From Rhizopus sp. PT2906 (lineage: Eukaryota; Mucoromycota; Mucoromycetes; Mucorales; Rhizopodaceae): 42,518 bases of DNA. The translations under genes and the position numbers were made by a program. Of the stretch, positions 1-9,930 are shown in pieces (position 1 is the first letter of the stretch; each line of letters starts with the position of its first letter). The DNA lies in contig JAMYHX010000380.1 of NCBI GenBank assembly GCA_025529335.1, positions 1-42,518 of the forward strand, written 5' to 3'. The notes under the pieces were generated by a model. The model ran no database searches, was not told the DNA's origin, and worked only from the letters and a program-made list of their open reading frames with translations.

Positions 1-631
1 CGTGACAATAGAATTTAACGATCGCGAATTTTACTCTTGGCATCAGTGTCAATAATTTTTGGAAAAACTGTATAACATCATTAGATTGATGATTTCCATA
101 ATAGTATTCAACCATTGTATAATAGATCATGAATCGTAATTAGCTGTTTGATCTTAATAGAGATCAGATGTTTAATAAATGCTTCAAAGTGATCACACTT
201 GCTTTTTTTTTGGTGATTTAAGGATATCTTGAAAGGACTCATAGTAATATTTAGCTTGGAAATAAAATACTTTATACAAGGGCTAATACCATAGTCAAAG
301 CTATAATGAAGAGAAAAAGCCCTATACTACATAGTCCCCTTGCAGAGGTACTTTTATAAATGCTCTTCTTAGACTGTAAAATATCTGCCAGATTATTATA
401 TGTTATAATGTTGCTTCATTGAGTTCATTATGAAACTTTCAATAATCTTAAATTGAAAACTTTATATTTCCAAAAGGCCAAGTGATTTTTTAACATTATG
501 TGGATGTGCCTGCTGTACTAGCCAATTAGAATCGAGCTGTGACGCGGTCTTTGCGCGTTGAAGTAGCAACGCGCTTAGTAAAAAAGTTCGTGGCAGCAAA
601 GCTTCCTTTTTTTTTCTTTTTTAAAAGAAGT
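1..631. other. AT-rich leader region upstream of rad21, no gene seen
   Basis: No open frame in this stretch resembles a known protein. It is AT-rich and ends in a pyrimidine-rich tract (about 601-623) just before the rad21 start codon, which looks like the gene's leader. An in-frame extension from about 539 is open, but it adds a basic, low-complexity sequence not found in the family, so I treat it as untranslated. Confidence 0.5.
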
Positions 632-2352
632 ATGTTAACAGACCAATTGACAAGACAAGGGCCACTGGGTCGTGTTTGGTTAGCTTCTCATTGGGAGAGA
701 AAGTTGTCTAAATCTCAATTCTTGCAAACAAACATTGAAAAAACCATTGGTATTTTTATATAAGCAGTATAAAAAAGAATCTAAAACAAAGACATTTGTT
801 ATTAGATGCCATCGAGACAAACCAAGAAGAGGAACCATCTCTTCGTATTTCAGGTCAATTGTTACTAGGTGTTGTTCGTATTTATTCAAGAAAAACAAGA
901 TACCTTTTGGAAGATTGTAACGATGCTCTTGTCAAGATTAAGCTTGTAAAGAAAAAGAGCATAAGCATTTATGCAATCTCTAATTGTTTATTTAATTACT
1001 AGGCATTTAAAAAAGGGGATGTCAATATGCCAGATATTCATCACTCTGTTGCTAACGTCAATGCCATCACTTTGCAAGACAAGTTGACCGAATTCGATAT
1101 TTTATTACCCGATGTACCTCTTAATCAAAAGTAAAGGATCAACAACCAGAATAATGAAGCTGATAACTGATAAACTATTTTAGCCTTAATGGAATCGACC
1201 CTATCTTGGATTCATTGGATTTTAGCCCCTCTCAAGATATCACTTTGAGCGGTTTCGAGGGTGGATTTTTTACTGACGTCGAAAGGGGTCTTAGATTTGG
1301 TCCTACAACAGAAGGCGGTCGTCGTGATCAACCTGGACTTGCTGATACCGCTTTTGAACCTGCTGAAATTTCTGAACCTTTAAAGCGTATGACCTTGGAT
1401 GACCAGACAGGTCTAGCCGACAACACAGCCGACTTTGGCTTTGATATCAATGATAATCTGAATTATGACATTGGTGTTGATATTCATGATACCAGATTTG
1501 ATCTTCCATCTACTCAGGACGTCGCTGAAGCTTCTATTGATACACTTATGCAGGTGGGTATCATGCCCGTTGATGAGCAAATGGTCTTTGATACCGAGAT
1601 TGTTCAAGAACCAGCAACACGAAAGCGTAAGAGATTGGTCGTCGATAAGGTGACAGAAATTCCTCAAGAAGATCTTCGTAGATACACCAGCGATACATCT
1701 TCTATTGTGAACAGAGTAAAGTATATGATCAAGTTTTTAATTTGTTTCTAAACTTTACCACGTAGGACCTCCACTTCTTTGAAACAGCCAAGGTGAAGCC
1801 TGTGATTCATTTACGAGGCCCTGGTGGTAATGCAGTCGGTACCGAATTGGAAGATATGTTTACCAGAATCAGTCATAAGCGTCTTGCTGCTGCTCCAGAG
1901 AGCGCTGCTCATCCTGAGACATACCTTGGTGCACCCACCCCAGCAGGTGAAGGTCTTGAACCTTTCGGCGGCTTCGACTATGATGTTGATATTGGTACTG
2001 GAGGTTTTGACCGTGAGCGATTCGAACAAACGGTAAGAGCCATAGAATGTTTGTTGACATGTTTCTTACTCTTTCTCGATAGGCTGAAGCAGAAGATACC
2101 GGCTTTGATTTCTTTGGAACACAGACCACCCAAACTTTCAACGAAAGCACCCGCAGAACACTGGAGACTATCGAAGGTCTTACACAATTCAATGGAGTCA
2201 AATTTGCTGAGTTGGTGCCTACCACCAGCAGTAAATCCGAAGCTGCCAAACGCTTCTACGAGGTTTTATTGTTGGCTTCCAGAGACAAGATCAAGGTCAG
2301 ACAAGATCAACCTTATGGCGATATTCAAATCAATGCTGTTGCTGTCCATTAA
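632..2352 (+). CDS. rad21: Cohesin kleisin subunit Rad21/Scc1
   Basis: Kleisin subunit that closes the cohesin ring by bridging the SMC1 and SMC3 heads in the nucleus. Six exons: 632-749, 806-945, 1003-1130, 1184-1715, 1766-2032, 2083-2352, giving about 484 residues. All introns are GT-AG and 50-57 nt. The N-terminus has the Rad21/Rec8 signature GPLGRVWLASHWERKLSK and continues to LLLGVVRIYSRKTRYLL in exon 2. The KLSK segment favours mitotic Rad21 over Rec8. The last exon encodes the C-terminal winged-helix domain (FAELVPTTSSKSEAAKRFYE). The acidic middle is poorly conserved, as usual for the family, and holds a separase-like TTEGGR motif near residues 170-175. The ATG at 632 is chosen because it aligns with the family start. 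The gene converges on the Ca2+/H+ exchanger with only 58 bp between stop codons. Confidence 0.93.
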
Positions 2353-2410
2353 AAAGCGTCTTTTATTTTATTTTAAATAAATTACGTATTATTAAAAAAA
2401 AGAAAATAAA

Positions 2411-4170
2411 CTAGGCTGTACTGGGGGCAATGGTCACATTGAGCGTTGGCCCATCTAATCCTCCTGCTGCAGCATCTGGATAATAGTAAAAGCTTATAGC
2501 AATAATCACATAGACAGCACACAGCATAAGTCCTCCAAACCAATGACTCTTTCCACCCTATCCGAGAAAAAAGTTAAATAAGGTTTCTATCGTGCAGCAA
2601 TAAAAACACTTGCCATAATGAGATAATTAACCATGACAACGGATGCAAATAGAACTGCAGTTTCATATATATTAAAAAATAAACTCATGTCAACATTAAT
2701 TCCCCAACCGATGATGACCATTATAGGGGTTACAAGCAAGGCAATTTGCATGCTTGATCCTACTGAAACTCCCAGTGCCAAATCCATCTTTGAAAGGGAA
2801 AAAAATGAATGAATGAATGGGTTACAGAGCTTTTAAAGTTCTTACCTTGTTTTTCCACGCTACTGTAACAGCTGTGACATGCTCTGCTGCATTAGCAACG
2901 ATAGGTAATAGAATCAAACCTACAAATGTTTCACTAATCTGCCATACTCGAACAACACTTTCAATTGCAGACACAAGGAATTCTCCAGAAACAGCAACTA
3001 GTACAGTAACGACTACGAGTCTAAAAAAAAAAAAGAGTCAATACTCTGTCATCGTATGCATATATATCACTTACACTGTAATAGCCATCCAGCATGGCAT
3101 AGAGGGCGATTCTTCTTCTTCATCATCTTCGTTTGTATAGTACGATAAAGCTTGCTCTTCAATTCCGCTTTGGCTCCTACCACTATTGAGTAAATCAATA
3201 AGTGATGACCGTCGTTCAATCTTGAAAGCTTCTACAGGGACTTGCAAGAACTTTTAGAAAGATGGTGTTAGAGTTTCAAATGAACAAGGAAAAGACATAC
3301 ATATGGTTTACCAAGGACTTATGTGTTTTTAGCTATAACTTTATATTAGAATTTGTCTGGCAAACACAAAGGATAGCTTAGCGTTGTCTTACCTGAAAGA
3401 AAAGATAAGCAAAATAAATAATAAGCAGAATAATGGCAGTGCCACGGGAAATATCTAAAATATCTGTCTTTTCTCGATCTTCAGATTCAGTATTAATTGT
3501 TGAACCATAAAACGCTGCAGGTAAAAGCAACGATACGACCGAGATAAAGAGAAGAGAGGCAGAGGTTTGTGCTGCAGTCGCATTAAACACTTGTTCTTTA
3601 TGCTTATACCCACCACAAAGAAAGCACATGCCAAGGATGAACAATAGATTTGACAGAATGGATCCAAGCATGGCTGCCTGAACAACAGTAACTAAGTTTT
3701 GAGTGAGAGATATGATGCTAATGATCAGTTCTACTGCGTTTCCAAATGTTGCGTTGAGTAGTCCACCAATGACCTATAACTATGGTAAGCTAAAGAAAAG
3801 ACGTTTGCATTCAATTGAAAAAACGTACCTCTCCTGTTCTTAGCGCAATTTCTTCAGTTGCAAACCCGAGTAATTTAGCTAGAGGAATGATGGCAATAAA
3901 GTTCAAAACGAATGTAGTAGTGGGTGTCCAAATAAAGTGCGAAGCCCAACCAAAGGGTATGCAAATTAGTAGAATGTTCAACCATGATGATTTAAGAAGA
4001 GATACTAATCCTTGTGCCGCAGTGGGCTCTTTAATTTCTTTTTCTGATGTCTTTGTCTCATCTGTGCCTGTCAATTCACCATCATGGTCTCGTTCCTGGC
4101 TCATTGCTGTTTTTTTATTAGTTTTGCTTCTTTGTGTTACTATGAAGTCCTTACTGTGATGATCGCTCAT
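2411..4170 (-). CDS. vcx1: Vacuolar Ca2+/H+ exchanger (CAX family, Vcx1-like)
   Basis: Cation antiporter expected in the vacuolar membrane, exchanging cytosolic Ca2+ for protons. Seven exons on the minus strand: 4170-3829, 3773-3393, 3332-3312, 3250-3075, 3020-2846, 2787-2608, 2557-2411, giving about 473 residues. Both CAX repeats are visible: GNAVELIISI in repeat 1 (exon 2) and ANAAEHVTAVTVAWKNK in repeat 2 (exon 5), each with the conserved acidic residue of the ion pathway. An acidic loop with a Glu run lies between the halves (exon 4). Many hydrophobic segments are seen. The N-terminus is a hydrophilic cytosolic tail of about 60 residues. Exon 3 is a 21-nt micro-exon encoding LKTHKSL. It is needed to join the frame and matches the family sequence after helix 6. 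The last donor (GTTTTT at 2607) is weak and is the least certain junction. Ends tail-to-tail with rad21. Confidence 0.9.
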
Positions 4171-5271
4171 ATAATGTAAGAAAGAACAGAGAAAAAGAAA
4201 AGTTTAACAAAAAAGGTTAATAAAAAAGGAGGTAGAAAGTACATTGGTTTTATTTTAAAGAGCCTGACGGTATTGTTATCAAAGGATCTCTTGTGGTGAG
4301 ACTTTAAACACATACCCTCATGACATAATAGCCATAATGACTCCTTGGATAATTTCTCATTCGTGTATATATATATATACATAACATATCTAAACTCGTG
4401 ATTGTCCCTTACTATGCATAGGTATTTTACTACGATAAAATGGCAAAACTATGGCTAATTTAAATAGTGACACTTTTAGAGTCAATTTGACGTTATGCTG
4501 CATATGTATGTATGTTTGTGTATGCAACTTATGAAGAATAAGATAACATTAAGCTTTATGGGCATTGACATATCCTTCATTTCCTCAATCTTCTCTTTTT
4601 GGATACAAAAGGCGAAAAACACATCAAAATATGGTAAATAAAATGGGGTTTTCTGTGTTCTAATTAGGGAGAATGTATCCTTTCATATATCCGTGGCGAT
4701 GCCCGAATTTACATTTAATTATATAGAACTGTTACGCTAAAGTATACAAAAAGTTATCATGATAGGTGAGTAATCGCATGTGATGCATACTTTGGTCCAT
4801 AACTAAAGAAGTGAACAAACATACCATCACACTTTTATCAAAAGGATATAAAGTTCTAGCTTACATTAACAAGCGCACAGTTAAAGCAAGCAAGTTGCCG
4901 TATGAGGGCACCGTCAAAAAGGACGCAGGCTATGTTTTCTTCATGTGTCTTTAGTTTTTAAAATAAACATCATTGCAAATCAATATTTAAACATTTTAAA
5001 GTATATACAGAGAAGACCAGGAGTAGAAACGGCCGAATCACGGGACGACACATATACAAGCATGCGTTGTACTCAAAAATATATACAACAGTAACCACCG
5101 AAAATGCGAATTGTTTATATATCAGTACAATAAATTAATGTCAAAAATAAACACAACCCAACATTGTTAACCATTGCTTTGCGTATAAGCATCAATGAAA
5201 AAGATGTCAACGTGTGCGTGTGTATACTTGATAATGGTGAATAAATCGGCATAAAAAAGATTAACTTTTTA
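4171..5271. other. Intergenic spacer between exchanger and inhibitor genes
   Basis: About 1.1 kb with no convincing coding sequence on either strand. It should contain the exchanger's promoter (minus strand, reading from about 4400 downwards) and the 3' flank of the inhibitor gene. A short TA-rich tract lies at 4366-4382. The small open frames here are short, AT-biased and resemble no protein I recognise. Confidence 0.5.
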
Positions 5272-5630
5272 TTATTTAGCGAATCTGGGCTCTTCGATTT
5301 GAAATATCCTATCTTCCTCAATAAAGTCAATATTGTCATTGGTACCCAGGGCTTCAAGAGAGGCACCCTCGGTTGGCTTAGGTAAAGAAATGATCAACCC
5401 TTTCATTCCCAAGTTGATTTCATCTTTAATCGTTCCACCTGCTTTCTTGATGTCTTGTTTAAACTTTTCAATATCTTTCTGACTGGTATTGTCCTTAAAG
5501 GCGACAATGTAGGTAGTAAGGCCTTTTAAAAATAGGTTTTGGGGAAAGAATATCAAAAGAAAAAGTAAAAATTACCTTCTGCTGCGACGTAAACAATGGC
5601 AAATAACAGTAAAAGAAGAAGGGTTCGCAT
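5272..5630 (-). CDS. Small secreted I9-type subtilisin propeptide/proteinase inhibitor
   Basis: Two exons (5630-5576 and 5522-5272) joined by a 53-nt intron give about 101 residues. The first exon is a classic signal peptide: Met-Arg then a Leu-rich stretch ending Val-Ala-Ala. The remainder is a single inhibitor I9 domain, starting TTYIVAFKDNTSQKDIEKF and ending DNIDFIEEDRIF. This is the fold of subtilisin propeptides and of the yeast proteinase B inhibitor Pbi2. No protease domain follows, so it is a free-standing inhibitor or chaperone for a subtilisin-like serine protease. Yeast Pbi2 has no signal peptide, so an exported or vacuole-routed form is a notable difference. A TATA-like TATTTAAAA at 5703-5711 on this strand may be its promoter element. 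The target protease is not in this window. Confidence 0.85.
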
Positions 5631-5813
5631 GAATGTTTATGATGTATAAAAAAAAAAAGAGAGCGATAAAAGAAAAAGAAAGAAAAGAAAAGGTAAACTG
5701 TGTTTTAAATAAGAATACACAAGGACATGTGTTTGATTAAATGTAAAAGGTAACAAAGTGAAAATAAGGAAAAAAGATATACACACAAACAAAAAAAAGG
5801 GAATAGATGACTA

Positions 5814-6978
5814 TTAAAGTAAGCCATTATTTCTAAGACTTGATTGAATGATAATATCATTTACTGCAGCCATCACAAACTTGATCTTTTCCGTATCTGT
5901 TGCGCAAGTCAGGTGAGTATAAACTTGTTTATCTGTCGAAGTGTTTAAAGACTCAAATCGATGGGTAAAATATTGACATGCTGCTTCATAATCATCTGGT
6001 TGACCTTTGTAGTCTGGGAAATATTTGCTAATAGGACTTGTGGATATCTTTTTCTTAAATATATCTGTCTTGTTTAAAAATAAAATGGTCGATGTCTTTT
6101 CAAACCATCTTGAGTTACAGATAGAGTCGAACAAGATCAGTGCTTCTTGCATTCGATTTACTGTCTCGTCTTCAACCAATACTTGATCATATTCTGATAT
6201 GGCTACCAAGAATATAATAGCAGTAACGCTTTCGAAGCAGTGGATCCATTTCTTTCTTTCTGATCTTTGTCCTCCAACATCAAACATCTTATAAACAAGG
6301 TTCCCCACCGTGAATTTGGTCTCTGTGATTCCAATCGTCTTTACTCTGGAGCGTAACACATCTTGATCTGTGGGTACGTAATCAGGTGATCCAATACGTT
6401 CAATATGTTCAAAGTAGCTATTGATGTTATTTAAAGTTACACACACTCTATATTAATATTTACTAGGAAGCAGAGTCATTCAATTGGTATTCATTGCTTC
6501 TGCGAAACGTCTCTTGTACACCAGAATCTTGCCACAAGACCTTGATGCCTTCAACCAAGTCTGGAGGCATAGTAAAATTATCCACTTGTGTTTCGTAACG
6601 CATGATATTGTCAAAATGTATCTTATTCTTTGGGTCCCCGAGTTCGATTCCCAGATTACACATGGCTTCAAGAATGACAAGAATAGATTGAAGGGCATTA
6701 TTAAAAATGATTTCTTTATGGGCTTCTCTTTCTTCTAATGGGAAGCCACCGTCATGAATTAATTTCATTTGCTTTAAAATAGTAGATTTCCCTGATTCAC
6801 CAGCACCTTTAAAAAGTATTAAAACAACGATACAAATCAATTTATGTGTGTACTCACCAAGAAGTAATAGCTTCACTTCATTTTTTTCATTCAGCTTTTC
6901 CATTCTTAATTGTTGTTCTATTTGATCATTTCGTACTCTGGCACCTTGTCCCTGTTCAACTGAAGCGCAACAGCCCAT
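5814..6978 (-). CDS. Heterotrimeric G-protein alpha subunit
   Basis: GTP-binding alpha subunit acting at the plasma membrane below seven-helix receptors. Three exons: 6978-6858, 6806-6464, 6417-5814 (introns 51 and 46 nt), giving 355 residues, the normal family length. The N-terminus MGCCASVEQ offers Gly2 for myristoylation and Cys3/Cys4 for palmitoylation. The nucleotide-binding motifs are complete: GAGESGKST (P-loop, split by intron 1 just before it), RVKTIGITE (switch I, with the Arg and the Mg-coordinating Thr), DVGGQRSERKKW (switch II, with the catalytic Gln), NKTD (base-binding) and TCATDT. The C-terminus ends RNNGLL: the Cys at position -4, target of pertussis-toxin ADP-ribosylation in Gi-type subunits, is replaced by Asn. 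I cannot assign it to a specific fungal Gpa subgroup. Confidence 0.95.
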
Positions 6979-7109
6979 GTTTAAAAAGTAATAAATGAAA
7001 GAACAAGAAAAAAAAGGGTTTAAAATAGAAAATAAATCGATACATGTGTGTAATATAGATATGTACAACCTTGTCTATATAATCTAATACTTTTATGACA
7101 TGATTTTTA

Positions 7110-8204
7110 TTATTTGTCACTATTCACAATTCCACCTTTGCTTATACCAACAGCTTGTTCAACCACCTCTCGCATTAGATCAATCAAGGTACAACATATG
7201 ACAATAATATGTGCCTCAAATTGATGGGGTTTTTCTACTATTTGAAGCGCATTTCTATCAATAATCAATTCACCCAAATGAATAAAGTATCCCATGCGAT
7301 GACTGTCAAATTCAGCAATAACACGCCATTTATCTCCATGCTTCACTTCACAGACCATGTCGTGCGATAACAAACTAGCCCTCTTCCATCTAATCAAATG
7401 TCCTTCAAATTCAGTCTCATATGTAAATAATAAGTGTGATTTGGTAATATTATGAAGTTGTCTTGATCGTGTCGCTCCATCTTCGCCGTTACCGCTATCT
7501 GGCGTAGGTGGTTCTTCATCTATAGCATAGAGCGGGAAATCCCCCCACTCAATTGTAATTTCCTTTTTGAACGCCCTTCTCCGTGCCTCCGCCACCTTGA
7601 CATTCTCACTATTTTCAAGCACACGATAGAGTATATTTTGAAAGCCCCATGAATAAGAGTGAGGCTGAACCTTTCTGTAAGCCCGCAACTTGGTACCATG
7701 AAAATATACATCTTGCTCTTCAGGTCGGGTCAGGGATACTTTGCGTAAATCGTATTTTATCAAATCTTCCATAGGTTTCTTTTTCAAAATCTGCATTAGC
7801 GCCATTCGTGTACTTGCTGTGCTTTTGTCGCTCCCAACACTACTTATACTCGATGCACTTTGACTCGCTGTGGGTACATGAGGTGGAGACAGACTGGTCG
7901 AACTTGTGGTGGCTGTTAGACTAGAAGTAGGTAAAGGCACATGAGAGAGCAAGCTGGAAGTGATAGAAGGCCGTTTATGTGGTTCATCATCGTTCAATTG
8001 TATATCAGGTCTTTTGCCGTCTATAAAATCAGATCGAATAATGAGATCATCGAGTACTTCTTGTGGCAATGGCTGACTGTTATTGTTGTTGTTGTTGTTG
8101 GCATTATCATCGTCATCATCATAGGTATTTGGTTTATCATAGATCACTGGTTCATCTATGGCATCTGGTTTTTGTGTGGGTATGTCAATGGTATCTGGCT
8201 TCAT
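7110..8204 (-). CDS. Conserved hypothetical protein with low-complexity N-terminus
   Basis: Intronless frame of 364 residues from the ATG at 8204. The frame stays open to 8471, but the 8204 start follows a long pyrimidine-rich leader (8205-8260) typical of genes in this window, so I prefer it. Residues 1-60 are Asp/Pro-rich with a run of five Asp and an uninterrupted run of seven Asn. Residues about 85-145 are Ser/Thr-rich. The globular part starts near residue 150 (about 7750) and holds repeated Trp/Tyr/Gly beta-type segments such as LIRWKRASLL and HRMGYFIHLGELIID. No signal peptide is seen. A short hydrophobic segment near the C-terminus (HIIVICCTLIDLM) could be a buried helix. The layout of short strands recalls tubby-C/LURP-one-like beta barrels, but this is only an impression. 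Function unknown. Confidence 0.75.
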   Translation of the reverse strand: MKPDTIDIPTQKPDAIDEPVIYDKPNTYDDDDDNANNNNNNNSQPLPQEVLDDLIIRSDFIDGKRPDIQLNDDEPHKRPSITSSLLSHVPLPTSSLTATTSSTSLSPPHVPTASQSASSISSVGSDKSTASTRMALMQILKKKPMEDLIKYDLRKVSLTRPEEQDVYFHGTKLRAYRKVQPHSYSWGFQNILYRVLENSENVKVAEARRRAFKKEITIEWGDFPLYAIDEEPPTPDSGNGEDGATRSRQLHNITKSHLLFTYETEFEGHLIRWKRASLLSHDMVCEVKHGDKWRVIAEFDSHRMGYFIHLGELIIDRNALQIVEKPHQFEAHIIVICCTLIDLMREVVEQAVGISKGGIVNSDK

Positions 8205-8661
8205 TTTGTAAATAAGAAAGAAAGAAAAAAGGGAAAGAAAAGAAAAATATACTATTACCGGAAAGTGAAAGGTCGCACATGATACTTGATACCCTTGTAT
8301 CGTTAAGGTACAGAAAAAGGTCATTATGCTTGGCACTGCGTCAGTAGATATACCTGCTTTGGGTAATAAGTCCAAGGCTAGGGTAGGAGGCGCATACATA
8401 TGCTGAGCAATTAAGATATAGGCAATTATTCTTTTCTTTTTACAGGGTGTAGAATACACAACAAGACACATGAGACTTATTCTATAAATACTTGTCCATG
8501 GATATTCTGTACTCTCTGAAAAAAGTATTACAGCATTGTTACAATTGTTCGAACGGATACTCCTTTTGCAGGATTTTGGGATACAATTTGGTGAAAAAGA
8601 TCAATGGTGAAATAGCCTCTGTTTATAGTGATCAAAAACAATCAATCTAGCCTTCACAATT
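8205..8661. other. Upstream region of the hypothetical gene
   Basis: Minus-strand promoter and leader of the gene ending at 7110. It holds a CT-rich tract (8205-8260 read on the minus strand). Beyond that I see no gene. An open extension of the downstream frame up to 8471 is probably incidental. Confidence 0.4.
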
Positions 8662-9028
8662 TTATTCACCCATTTCTTTATGGCATTCATAGTGTAAAAA
8701 ATCGTCACTTGCTAAACTAGGCTTGCATTTCATAATCAACCATTCTACAATTGTATCTTTTTTTTTTCTCGCAGAAATAAGTACAGGATTGACGCTTATA
8801 GTAAGATGTACCATCCATATGGATGATACAGTTACCATAAAGAACAAGGGACTTACAGATCTTTTCAAAAAGTTGCTCGAACTTTTGTGCCGTGAAGTGG
8901 CTATGATAGTCTGTGTTCACATCTTTATCTATGTTTACTGGCAATACATCAATACTATCTTCTATCATACTTGTTCTGCGTTTACAACCATCCTTGTATA
9001 CAATGAATACTGAGAATATAATCAGCAT
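8662..9028 (-). pseudogene. Relic of a DDE-superfamily transposase (Tc1/IS630-like)
   Basis: On the minus strand a broken coding region reads FTAQKFEQLFEKICKSL, then GNCIIHMDGTSYYKR, in one frame (9028-8775). It continues as KKKDTIVEWLIMKCKPSL, ending CHKEMGE and a stop, in another frame (about 8765-8662). The HMDG-x-x-YYKR segment followed by an I-x-x-WL block is the pattern around the second catalytic Asp of Tc1/mariner- and IS630-like DDE transposases in mucoralean genomes. At least one frameshift near a T-run at 8759-8769 and the lack of the N-terminal part and the final catalytic acid show it is dead. I found no terminal inverted repeats. Confidence 0.5.
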
Positions 9029-9930
9029 AGGCTTCCTTTCAATTTTGTTGGCAATGCCATATGAAGGAGCTCAAGTCAAGTGATAATTTGTTTAAGAATA
9101 CTTCAGATTGCTCTGGATAATTGTTGCCGTTCATGTTCTGCAATCTCTCATTTGCATACAAAACATTTACAGGCGCACCGTGGAGTATGTTTTGTCTTTC
9201 TCATTTCTTATATTTCAAAGCATGAAGGTCTCTTAAAAAAAACTTGATCCGGTACTTCCATGCGATAGTCTTCTTTTCATATTTTACTACTTTGATAATA
9301 GTGTTTGAGTTATCTATTTCCTTGTTTTGAAGTTGCAGGGAGGTACAATACATCAAAAGCAATGTTATTGGCCCATTCACAGTAGCCCAAAGTGTAAGTG
9401 CAATATTTTACTCATTATTCTAAGCCGGGTCAGTGATTGTTTTTGGAGAGGTAAAAAAAAAAAGCTAAATTGTCTAATAGATGTTAGTAGTCTTATTATC
9501 ATACACCGTGATTGTTGTCTATGATATCAGTCATGCTGGTAGAAATAAGGTAAGATTGTCGAGTTTACATAAATCAGGTATCTCCTAATTCTCTATTTTT
9601 TTTTAGAATCCATTCCATAAAACTAAGAAGTACCAATTACAATGGAATGTTTCTTGGTCTGTGGCGAGTGCCAACAACTCCAGAAGGGTTGTCACTGACT
9701 ACACCACTATTAGATTTTTTTAAAAGTAGCAGGAAGAGCTATGCAAACGTCTGAGGGTAGTTCGCAGTTTCTTCAGCTATTTAAAGCTCCGATTGTGACT
9801 GCCACTGTTCGCTTAAAGTCCACTTTGAGCGCCAATTACGTTTTGTTTTGCTTTTCCTAAACATTCTTTTTCTCCTTTTTTCTTTCTTTCTTTCTTCTTT
9901 TCTCTATAAAGCATAACAATAAGCCACACG
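9029..9930. other. Spacer and promoter region of the deubiquitinase gene
   Basis: No gene recognised. The last 100 bp (9840-9930) are strongly CT-rich, with repeated TTTC units, and form the likely leader of the gene starting at 9931. The rest may include further decayed transposon sequence next to 8662-9028, but I cannot read a protein from it. Confidence 0.4.

Noticed and set aside
539..631. In-frame N-terminal extension of rad21
   Set aside because: The extra residues are basic and low-complexity and would precede a start that already aligns with the kleisin family N-terminus.
8205..8471. In-frame extension of the hypothetical gene with a hydrophobic segment, suggesting a membrane anchor
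   Set aside because: The segment is translated from the CT-rich leader. The ATG at 8204 is better placed.
8790..8835. Palindrome CATCCATATGGATG as a binding site
   Set aside because: It falls on the HMDG codons of the transposase relic and is explained by coding sequence.
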